Position numbers and translations under genes: made by a program
Notes under the pieces: generated by a model
Databases searched by the model: none
The model's input: only the letters and a program-made list of their open reading frames with translations
What the model was told of the DNA's origin: nothing
Shown here: positions 1 to 9,658 of the stretch, one piece after another
Layout of the letters: each line of letters opens with the position of its first letter
Position numbering within the stretch: position 1 is the stretch's first letter
DNA from: Neofusicoccum parvum
Taxonomy: Eukaryota > Ascomycota > Dothideomycetes > Botryosphaeriales > Botryosphaeriaceae
Assembly (NCBI GenBank): GCA_020912385.1
Contig: CP087213.1
Span: 310,001-374,000, forward strand
DNA length: 64,000 nt
Reading direction: 5' to 3'

Positions 1-52
1 GCGATGGAACAAGCAAAACAACTCTATGATTTTTATGCCAATGCTCGTCAAG

Positions 53-56
<4 letters not shown>

Positions 57-86
<30 letters not shown>

Positions 87-87
87 T
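57..87. repeat. (TATG)n microsatellite
   Basis: Seven uninterrupted TATG units plus a partial eighth. It lies in AT-rich intergenic DNA downstream of the AA1-like gene. All ORFs crossing it are low-complexity and not credible as genes. Confidence 0.95.
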
Positions 88-307
88 TTACAGCGAAGAT
101 CAAAACAAAAACAAAGCCAACAAACGTCCAATTCAAGAACAGTGCATCAAACCGTCCCCCCAATCGCAGCAGAAGTTCGTGGAAATATGTACAGTTGAAC
201 TTCTGCATGCTCATGATTACGTCTCAATCACTTTCGACATTTAGATATTTTTTCAAGTCTCTTCGGATTCATGCGCATGCTCTCTCGTCGTTCGGACGGA
301 GAGAGGC

Positions 308-822
308 TTAGTAGGTGCCGAAGCGCTCAGCCAGCGTGGTGGTGGCGTTGGCGACCTGGCTGCAGACGAAGTCGTCGGCGCCGTTGCCGCCGGCGTGGCA
401 GTAGACGGGGACGCTGACGGTGCCGTTGACGACGGAGCTGCGAGGATTCTGGTCAGCACGGAGGAAGCAGAAGAATCGGACGCGGAACGGAGGGGAGGGG
501 CTTACTTCATGCCGACCTCGCGGGTGACGGTCAGCTTGTACTCAGACGAGGTGGCGCCGTCCTGGATCTGGAAGTAGTAGTTGTAGGCGGAGCCCTCGCA
601 CGCGGTCATGCGCGGGTAGACCAGCGCGGTCGCGTCCGTCTGCGAGCAGCTGGCGCCGGCTGGCGTGATGCTGAAGGACGCGGCTTGCAGCCCGTTGTTC
701 TTGCGGACGGACAGGTTCTCGATCGTGACGGTGTTGGGGTCGGCGACGGTGTTGGCCTGGGGGGCAGGGGCGGCGGCGGCAACGGCGATGAGGCCGGCGG
801 CGGTGGCGATGGAGAACTTCAT
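308..822 (-). CDS. Secreted AA1-like (Alt a 1 family) small protein
   Basis: Small secreted protein of 148 aa in two exons, 506-822 and 308-437 (minus strand). The intron runs GTAAGC...CCTCGCAG and splits an Asn codon. Residues 1-19 form a clean signal peptide (MKFSIATAAGLIAVAAAA) followed by APAPQA, so the product enters the secretory pathway. Exon 2 carries the family hallmark YCHAGGNGADDFVCSQVA near the C-terminus; with two upstream Cys (in ASCSQTD and MTACEG) this gives the four-cysteine pattern of the AA1-like/Alt a 1 beta-barrel family, whose usual size is 130-160 aa. Known members are abundant secreted fungal proteins, some allergens and some plant-interacting effectors; this copy's role is not shown by sequence. 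A TATA box lies about 115 bp upstream. The ATG at 822 is the only start that gives a signal peptide. Confidence is high for family and splice junctions. Confidence 0.88.
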
Positions 823-887
823 GGTGAAGGTGTGGGGGTGGTGGGTTTTGTTTGGGTTGAGGTTGGAGGAGTGTGGTTGCTGGAGCT

Positions 888-918
888 GATGGGATGCCGA
901 TGGGATGCCGATGGGATT
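888..918. repeat. 11-bp tandem repeat in the 5' leader of the AA1-like gene
   Basis: GATGGGATGCC occurs twice in tandem, followed by a third partial copy. It sits between the TATA box and the start codon of the AA1-like gene, so it is probably transcribed in the leader. Confidence 0.7.
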
Positions 919-935
919 GACGATGCACCTTGGTG

Positions 936-943
936 TTTATATA
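936..943 (-). promoter_or_regulatory. TATA box of the AA1-like gene
   Basis: The minus strand reads TATATAAA about 115 bp upstream of the ATG at 822. This is a consensus TATA box at a plausible distance for a strongly expressed secreted-protein gene. Confidence 0.6.
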
Positions 944-3009
944 GACAGGGCTGGTTGCACGAACCACACACCACACGGTTGGGCGCGGCGCCCCTAAACG
1001 AATCGCGCAGGGGAGGAATGCGGGATTTCCGACACCGATACTCGGCCGGTATACGAGGACGTGGTATTGTCGTATGGCCTAAACGGCGTAGACAGCGTGG
1101 CGGGGCGTCCATGGAAGAGTAGCATCGTGCGTTGCTGGTGTCACGGCCGTCAATAAAGCGGGGGCAGCCAGCGATGCCGCAGCGAATGGGAGCAGCGGGG
1201 CTGGGCACACGGACGTGGCTGGTGGAGGTTAAGGGGGTGAAACAGGGCTGCTTGCCCGACCGTTATCCCCCGCAGCTTGATCTAAGCTTTCGGGTGTTGA
1301 GATCGTGCGTGATGTCATGCAGGGCGAAGGGCTGTTCCCGCGCCCAAAATAGAAGCACAGGTAGGCGGAGCGGGCGCTAGCTGTCCGGATCCGGTAACTT
1401 TCGCGCCGCCACGCCATCACCGATGTCTTCTAGAAACGACCTCGGCCTGTCACTGTGTCATGCCGCTGTGCACGGAGGCCACCGGTCCCAATTTTTGTGC
1501 TTGACATCGGGGAAAGACCGGGTGCGCAACGCTGGTAGTCCAGACGACAATGGGAAGGGCCGGAGACGAACAAATGTACCCACACGAAGGAGAATCCAAG
1601 GGAAACAGCGAACAGGTTGACACTTTTGGTAAAGGAACAGCACGAGTCTGTAAACCCCTTCTCGCATGCCCCATTTGCAAGTGTGTCGTTCATCGCGCTC
1701 GGCAAAATCAGCATCTCGGACTTTTGCGCATACAACCGAATTGCGCGGACTGGCAGCTGCACAGACGCAACCGCTGAAAAGGCTTCACCGCCAGCAAGAG
1801 GGCAAAACGTACAACAATGGGAATTCTCCGCCATTTAGTCACTTAAGCCTGAAGGGAAATTGAGGGCATTGCGGAAGCATGTCACTCTTTCCCTCCGAAG
1901 AAAAGAACAAAAGATGACCTCTATAGCAGTAGGAACGAGTCTGTGGCTGGCTTCAGCTTTCATATTATGTCTTGACAACACCGGAGTTGAGCTCCTTGTC
2001 GTCTTCCTCCTCACCTCGTTCAGCCTTTCTCATATCAATCTAGACAGGAAGGCAGCGACTCGGCTGCGAAGAAAGAGCCTACATCGGGCGAACAACAGAA
2101 CTGTCCCGAACAACTGCTGCCCTGCTCCTACCAAAACTGCGGCGCCCATTTAACCCCTCACCTGGGATCGCCCTAGAAACGTGCAACGGTAATGAGGAAG
2201 CGAACAGATATCGCAACGACTACGCGGTCAGTTCGCAATTTTTCAAGGCATTGCAACGAGACCATACTCTCGCCAATGCGGAGTAGAACAACTGCGAAAC
2301 CCATCCGCAGTTGCTGTATTGCTTCTCCCCCACCCCCGCTTCTCACTTAAGTCATTGCCGCACCTTAGTAATTATCATTAGCGCCAACGATTCCCTGGCG
2401 GAGCGACGAGGTAGACAGAAGGCGAAGGTACGGAGGTGCGAACAAGGTGAAGGTACAGACGGGTGCAAGAGAATATGCATGTGACTGGTGCGCTCATTCG
2501 AATAGAGCGTAAGGTACAGCAATGACTTAGTTGAGAGACAGGGGAGCGAAATAGCGACACTTGATCTATGAGGACAAATGTTTTACAGTTCGACTCGGCC
2601 TCTTTCGGACTACCTGCTGCCTCTGCTTGTTTAGAGATGAGAACAGAAGCACCGGCATGATCCACGTCCAGGGAAAGCAGGTTGACCAAGGCTGTGGGCC
2701 ACGTCACTCGCGTACTACCATGACAGCCGAGACCGACCTCGTCGCAGTCATCTCAGCTGTCAGCCTGGTGCACTCCCAACCATACTCCGTGTAAGAAGAC
2801 CACTCCAGTCGTTGCGCATTCCTCGAAGTCCTGCTGACTCTAAGAACAAACGTATCAGCCAGCGACAAAGCCCTCGCATATTCACATGTCTTCAGAACGC
2901 CCGCCGCCACAGCGTGCATCGTCACCTTGATCTGCAACGCTTGGATCTACAGCGCCCTGATCTGCAATTTCTTTTCCGCCACAAATGCCAACCGAATGAT
3001 CGAATTAGC
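944..3009. other. 2.1-kb intergenic region without a convincing gene
   Basis: No frame shows a family motif, signal peptide or splice-consistent exon chain. From about 2926 to 2968 there are three diverged 14-15-bp copies of a GATCTGCAA-containing unit just upstream of the NLR gene. The NLR frame is open upstream to about 2812, but that stretch is low-complexity and is treated here as leader. Confidence 0.5.
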
Positions 3010-6000
3010 ATGGTGTCGCAACTGGATATCACGTACAGACTGAGGGGAATACCGGGCCACTATGGGAATGCAGAAGTCTGTCAGCTTGTTGCTCGACTGC
3101 TGCAGCAGGATGTGAGCACGGTCGACGTACGCTCACTTGCACGGAATCCATTCCAGGAGGCCGAAAAGGTTGCAACGTTAACTTTCTTGGAACCGCCACG
3201 ATCTCTTGAAAGAGGAACGACTGCATGGCGTTTCCGGTACAGTGACACTCATCATGGAGATACTCTGGACGTTGTATTCGATACAAATTTCTATGGAGTA
3301 ACTCCGTTGCATGGGACACCTGACGAGGAATGTGAGACTGAGTAAGTTTATGCACCCTGCTAAGAGATGGGACCATTCGTGTATGGTTGACTGATGATAA
3401 TGAAGCTGCATTGCTCTTTCTGGCCTTAACGGGCATGCCTTCGGGTCATTCAAAGCAAAGGGAGACAGCTTCATGTGGGTTCGCGACGCACTGCCGAAAG
3501 ACATGCCGAAAAGTAGAGTTTATGTGTATGGCTACGACACCAACATGATCTCCAGCCTGTCCAGGCAGAATCTTCTGGATCTCGGTTCAACATTTGCGGA
3601 ATTTCTTAAAAATATTGCAATCAGCGCTAAGCGAAAGAACCTCCCGCCAAGAACTCTCCTGCTTATTGGGCACAGTCTAGGGGATCTTGTACTTGAGCAG
3701 GTGAGCATATCCTAAGTCTTTCAAACACAACATCCACGCTCAGCATGAATCGAAGGCAATAGTCGCTCTTGTGGAAGATGGCCTCGCCAACACGGAAATT
3801 TTACAAGCACTCAGAGGGATAATCCTTTTTGGCGTTCCTCATTTGGGGATGATGAACCAACCACTGATACCCATGGTTCGGGATCAACCGAACGAGGGAC
3901 TCGTTGCATGCCTAAAGACGGATTCAGAACTTCTCGAACTTCAGCAGAAGAACTTTGCTGCAGCACATTCGAGACTCAATGATGCGAAAGTTATCGCCTT
4001 CTATGAGACCGTGGAAACACCCACCGTGGGACAGGTACGCGCGGCTCGTTCCGCTTTGTTGTCTTAGCCCTGACAGTATCCTGCAGGACATCGAGTCAAA
4101 ACGGTGGAGTACGACAGGTTCTCCTGCTATTTTGGTCTCAAAATCGTCGGCGACATTGGGCTGCAATGCCGCCTTGCCGATCAACCGAAATCATTCGGAG
4201 CTTGTGAAGTTCCCACATCAAGACAACGACTATTTCGTTGTCCTCGGTCGATTGAAGGAGCTGAGTAGACAAAGTCTACAAAAGCAAATCGTACAATATC
4301 CAAATCTAGACGAATTTCAGGAAACGGCCCTCCGTTCGTTGGCGTTCTCCGAGCAACACTGGCGGAAAGATGAACTCAACCCCGGCGACAACACATGCGA
4401 GTGGCTCCTTCAGGACCCCTCCTTTAAGACATGGCTTGATCCTCAAAATCAAGACCAAAAGCTCCTCTGGATTGCTGGAAGTCCAGGAACTGGGAAGTCG
4501 ACTCTGATGAAGTATGCTTTCGATTTCATCCGGCAACAGCATCAAGCCGATCAAGTGCTCGTATCTTTCTTCTTCCACGGCCGCGGCACTCCTTTACAGA
4601 GAACGAAACTTGGATTATTGCGCTCCGTTCTATATCAGTTATTGCGCCGTGTCCAGGTTTTACTCCCGATCTTCATGTCATATCACAAAGAAAAGAAGCT
4701 TTCAACTTCGGGAAATGATGTACAGTGGACAGAGATAGAGCTGGAGAGCATTCTCCTGGATATCATCCAACAAATTGGCACAAACATAGGGATATGCCTG
4801 CTTGTTGACGCCCTGGATGAGAGCGGAGAAGAGACTGCGCAGGATATCGCCAATTTGCTCAGGAAAATCACCACTTTCAACAATACTAAGAGCATCTTTT
4901 CATGTCGCAGATATCCAATCCTACGGACAAGTTGCAAGCTCCACGTTTCCATGGAGACAGAGAATAAGAACGACATACAAACTGTGGTGAGCACACTTCT
5001 GACCGAGGAGTTCCAAGATGCAGAAGAAGCAAAGGCTCTGGAAGAATCCATACTCGGAAAGGCCGGTGGAATGTTCCAGTGGGCAATGTTGGTCACGAGG
5101 TCAATTGTCCAAAAACACACCAAGCTGGGAAGTCCGATTATCGTCCTGCAAGAGACAATCAAAAAGCTACCACAGGATCTCCACGAGCTTTACGCCTCCC
5201 TCTTGCAAGCCGATGAAGGGGATGAGAAAAGCCAAACCATCAAGTTGTTACGTTGGATCCTTTTCTCCATCAGACCCCTTACGGCTGAAGAACTCCAACA
5301 TGCGCTCGCCACAGATGCGGAAGATATGCCGAGCTCAATCTGCGATTTACGGAACAGCGCCCACTTTGTTGACCCGAAAAAAGGCATAATAACGCTTTCA
5401 AAAGGGCTCGCTGAAATCAAACATCATGACGGTAATGAGATTGCACAATTCGTACATCAATCAGTGCCTGAATACCTGCTCATGGGAGGTGGCCTTGGGA
5501 ACCTAGTTGGATCTACCAGCCGGACAGATGTAGTTGGTGCAAGTCACTTCGCCATTTCTCGATCTTGCCTAAAGTATACGCTATTACCTGAAATTCTCAG
5601 TTCCGTGGTGCCATACTACGATTTGAGGCTGAGACCATGGTCGATGGAGACCGATGAACAGCTAGAGCAGCTTACGAAAGACTTCGAAAGGCACTATCCA
5701 CTCGCCAAATATGTTCATGACTACTGGATTCCGCATATAATGCACGTGGAATCAGACGGTATCGACCAAAAGGACCTCTTGGTCCTCCTCGAGGAAAGAG
5801 GAGAAGACATTTCTCTCTCATACCTGCTCTCAGTACCGAGCAACGATTGTGTATTCACGTTCTCAAGTTGGGACCACGATATCCTCGATATTCTCGACGA
5901 AGATGAGGAGCGATTCAAGGGTACTTGGGGCCGGGATGAGAACGAACCGCGAATTCAATGTCGCAAGTACTCGTTGGGCCTCGAGCACCCATGGAACCCT

Positions 6001-6711
6001 TGGACCTCGCGTGATTTGGGTGATCTGACCGAGTGTCTGCATGACAAATGGAATGCCGAAGCAGCTCATGAAAATCTCGTGTACCTCTTTTCACTCGCCG
6101 GAATTCGGAGTGCTTTGAGGCATATGGGAAGGCAGGCACTGACTATCACCCTCAAATATCGTGGGACGGACCAGCAAATTAATTTGCCATCATTTTTATT
6201 GCAATTGTTGGCGAATCCACGCTTGGAGCTAGAGGATATCCCAGAAGACTTGACCACGGACGAGGTCAACGTCAACCTATCAGGAGGTGTCTCTCCCGTC
6301 TTTCTGGCTGTAGCCGCTCAGCGAGTAGACCTTGTGCAAAAGTTCATCAGTGCAGGAGCAGATGTGAACTATTCGAGTCAGGAACCAATTCCGTCCGCCC
6401 TCTACTCGGCAGTATGCGACGGAAATAAAAAACTGGCCCGCATATTGATTGAAGCAGGGGCAGATCCGAATTCATCTTCGGAACTTCTCTGGAGTAGTCC
6501 TTTGGAGATTGCCTGGGATGAGGAGGATGAAGAGCTGTTCACAATTCTTGTTGAAGGGAGTTCTAAATTTGAGAACGCCTTAGCCGGAGCTATCAATTGT
6601 TACGGCACAGCCTTCTCAGGTCAGAGAATTACGGATCAACTCCGACGGAACAACGAGAAGTCGGAAATCCTACAGAACCGGGATCACGAGATCACGGACT
6701 CTATCACGTGA
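3010..6711 (+). CDS. NLR-like protein: alpha/beta-hydrolase, NACHT, ankyrin
   Basis: Predicted intracellular NTPase receptor of the fungal NLR type. Exons: 3010-3341, 3406-3700, 3744-4034 and 4087-6711; all junctions are GT-AG and phase-consistent (1180 aa in this form). Residues about 1-300 form an alpha/beta-hydrolase (DUF676/lipase-like) domain: IALSGLNGHAFGSF opens it and the nucleophile elbow is G199-H-S-L-G-D204, where the family usually has GHSLGG. The NACHT domain follows with P-loop GSPGTGKS (about 437-444) and Walker B LLVDALDES (about 545). Ankyrin repeats start near residue 1035 (FISAGADVNYSS, LIEAGADPNSSS). The frame stops at 6711 inside non-ankyrin sequence, yet a donor at 6620 (phase 1) joins in phase to an acceptor before 7042, adding the ankyrin ORF downstream (1436 aa). 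I think the longer form is, or was, the real gene. The start is the ATG before the conserved YRLRGIP motif. In known members this architecture acts in non-self recognition and cell death; the role here is inferred. Confidence 0.85.
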
Positions 6712-6732
6712 GGTATCACGTGCGACCCACCT

Positions 6733-6809
6733 GTGCCCTCAATAAACGGCACACCAACTCGTGCCCTCAAGTAACGGCACGCTCAGCAGTGCCCTCAAGA
6801 GACGGCACC
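6733..6809. repeat. Three GTGCC-N10-GGCAC inverted-repeat units in tandem
   Basis: Units at 6733-6752, 6761-6780 and 6790-6809 each read GTGCCCTCAA-N4-AC-GGCAC (N4 = taaa, gtaa or gaga region), so each can fold into a 5-bp hairpin, with a period of 28-29 bp. They lie between the NLR stop codon and the ankyrin reading frame, inside the proposed 6620-7041 intron or insertion. A TATATATA tract follows at about 6837. Origin unknown; a piece of a mobile element, for example a solo LTR, is one possibility. Confidence 0.8.
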
Positions 6810-7041
6810 ACCAGATTGTACACACTTTCCTATAGTATATATAGCTTCACTCCCTAGCTAGTATTTGACCCTCCGTGGTCAACTTCGATAATCAATCTAC
6901 ACTATTGATTAGTAACACGGCCTTCGCACGCAGTGCTCAGATACGTGTATTCGTCACTTTGTTCTCTCTCACCTTCCCTTGTACCCACTCAAGGTAAACC
7001 CCAATACGGCTTACCACCCTCTTTGGTGTTTGGATCCTTAG

Positions 7042-7901
7042 GGGCAGAGGCCCGCCGTTACATCAGTGGGAAGATCGATCGTGATGTAAAAGGTTACATC
7101 GAGAGGTTATTGGACATTGGTTCTGACCCCAACGCTACCGTGGATGGAAGTACGACTCTATTTCTGAGAGCTTTACAGACCCTCAATGATGAAATCATTG
7201 GTTGTTTTCTTCAGTGTCCCCAGGTAAACCCGGACTTGGTGGACGCTGATGGACGTACACCTCTTATGCAAATGGTCCTTCAAAGCAAGCGCGATCTCCA
7301 TGATCGACAACAGAGTTTTGTTGACAACTGCCTCTCGACTGGCAGGTTCGACCTGAGAATTCGGGACCGTTATGGTGACACCCTACTATCACATGCCATC
7401 AAAAAGAAGCTAGTCACTATCTGTGAATTCCTTCTCACCACTGGCGTTGACCCCAATGTACCTGACATCCATGGCCGAACGGCATTGATGAAAGCAGCGT
7501 ACTATGGCTCGTCGAAAATCACGAAACTCCTTCTGGCCTGCGACCGAACAAATGCGGATGCTTTGGACAACTGGCAGTGGACGGCGTTATGTTATGCCGT
7601 GACCAACGCGAAGGTTACCTGTGCAAATCTACTCATGTCAGACAAGCTTAATCTGGAAACCTCTCGCTATAGACTATTTGTATTTTGCTTTGCTGCTGTG
7701 GATTGTAATCATGGAGGATTTCTACGTGGCTTCCCTGAACTTCAACCCGAATGGTTCTATCGAGAGCTGGTAGATCAGATGTGGACGGAAGCCCGGCGGT
7801 TTGGGAAAACACGCATTATTGCTGCTTTAGCTGATGCCCACTTGATCCCCACCAATGGGGATACCACGTCGATTCACGTGTCCTCATCACCCGCACCTTA
7901 G
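7042..7901 (+). CDS. Ankyrin-repeat segment, probable 3' exon of the NLR gene
   Basis: Open frame (open from 6933) coding for ankyrin repeats such as LLDIGSDPNATVDGSTTLF, VNPDLVDADGRTPLMQMV and LLTTGVDPNVPDIHGRTALM, ending at a stop at 7901. There is no ATG in the first roughly 110 codons, although the ankyrin pattern is already present; it therefore cannot stand alone as a complete gene. The acceptor GGATCCTTAG before 7042 is in phase with a GTCAGA donor at 6620 in the NLR gene and would fuse the two ankyrin stretches without a frameshift, through a 422-bp intron that is long for this window. The alternative is that an insertion cut the NLR gene and this is the severed tail. The last 80 residues are not clearly ankyrin. 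Confidence 0.65.
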
Positions 7902-8008
7902 ACAGAATACAAATCTAAGTCTTGATGATTCGTACATAATTTAGGCAAGAGATATGGCCATCGCAATCTATTACAATCGGTGGGCGCGTGGCCCAGAAGC
8001 TGCAGGGT

Positions 8009-8370
8009 TTAATTACAATCAGATGCAATTGCTACAAGCATGGCTACATAGTGGTGACTTTTATCACGGACATTCTCGCCGTCTGGCACATCATCCTCGT
8101 CCTCGTCAATTTCCGATAGTCTGTCACGCTTGACAAACGAGTTCGCTACGGCAACAAGCTCCCTGACTAGACCAATGTGTTGCAGCTGTTCTTAGCTATC
8201 ATCGACTTCTCCACCAGCAACTGTAGACGCAGACACGGCTGGATGCAGAATTGCCGGGCAAGGGATCGTGCCGCCGCTGTCTCAGTTGCGTGCTACCCAT
8301 CGACGAAACGAGGTAGTGGCTACGGGAGAACGATATCCAAGCCATTTGGATAAAGTCTTAAAACTTCTCA
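8009..8370 (-). pseudogene. Decayed 3' end of an unidentified gene
   Basis: One minus-strand frame reads as coding-like sequence (GLVRELVAVANSFVKRDRL, then an acidic SEIDEDEDDVPDGENV stretch) and ends in TAA at 8009-8011. The same frame is broken by TAA at 8192-8194 and TGA at 8282-8284. The left limit is approximate. I do not recognise the family; it could be a transposase relic or a lost accessory gene. It was found by reading the frame through its stops. Confidence 0.35.
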
Positions 8371-9658
8371 TGTGTATACTTGTCGAAATCTTTCTTGAAC
8401 TGACCTCAGACGAGGTGCTCTGGATTGGATGATCAAGCGCATTCCCAGACGCTTGGCGAAAAACGAAATCAGAATCTAGTACTTTGCACTTCTCTCCAAA
8501 TCCTCAATCTACACACGTTCTAGCTGCGGATGGTAACAAAGCACCCGCCTGAGTACAGCGTTCATTCAGAAGTAATAGCATGTTCCTTACCCAAAACGGA
8601 TAGCGGCCCTCGGCTCGGCCCACGAACCGGACCCGCCACCGCACCGCCAAAAATCCTTCCCCCACCGCCAACAAAAAGACAAAAAAACGTACAACAGCCA
8701 GGATTCCCCAATGGTCACCCACTTGAGTACTAATTGGCCGGTTCGCAGCTTAAGTACGGCTGAGCGGACGGGAAGCCCTGCATTCTGCGACCTGTGGTCG
8801 TACGTGGAAGAGGGACTGACCTGCCCGCTTCATAAAGGGAGGGGGCACGGCACGAGTGCCAGAGGAGGCATGTTCTGCGGTGGAATGTGTAAAGAGTAGA
8901 TTTTGCTCGACCCTCCCAACGGCTCTCCGCCCCGTCATCTGACCTGGGTCCGGCCTGCCTTGTTTACATGCAAGTTGTGTGGAGTTTTTGGTTGCGTGCT
9001 CTTGCTCCTTACCTCGTCCAGCTCTTGTGCGCTCGTGTATGCTCTCCGCCGCCCTCTCCCGTCTACAATAAAGGTCTGCAAAAAGTAAAAATAAAAAAAG
9101 GAATCAAAGCTGCCAGCTCCAAACCTCCAACCAAGCGCCTGGATTTTGATTCCTCGAAAGGGAGGCAGAGAAAGGAAAAAGTAGGCACGCCGACACGTAT
9201 CTGTACACTTGAGTCGAGATGATCATAACAACCACTTCCTCGCTCATTTAGCCGCATCTGCCAAAAACGCTCATCAACAGAGAAAAAGGAACACAGAAAC
9301 TCCAGGGATATACGTCCAAAAAAGTGGAGAAAGATGTCCAAACGCCGGGAAGTCTCGCTTGCTTGCTGTGTATAATTGCAAGCGCCGTCCACTTCTGCCG
9401 CAGTTGACCAGCCATGCTGAACGATACCATCGTTATCCGGATAATGCATGCCCCACACACTCACCTACCAGGATTCAAGTTGCTCATCGGGCTATCCAAA
9501 AGCTGGGGTATAACGCGGAACGCCACTGACTCCACCCTCAGCTCTTTTCAAGGACAGTCTGAAAACCGCCATTGGCACCCTCAAACAACGCTAGGTTACG
9601 CAATTGATCCATCTACACGGGAAGAAAGACGAGTTAGCCTGAGATTCCCACCAAGAAT
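8371..9658. other. 1.3-kb intergenic stretch, nothing recognised
   Basis: No coding pattern, repeat array or RNA gene was seen on either strand. It contains the 3' flank of the 1201-aa minus-strand gene. Confidence 0.5.

Noticed and set aside
2812..3009. Upstream in-frame extension of the NLR first exon (ATG at 2812)
   Set aside because: The added residues are low-complexity and repeat-derived (HLDLQRLDLQRPDLQ), while the ATG at 3010 directly precedes the conserved N-terminus of the family.
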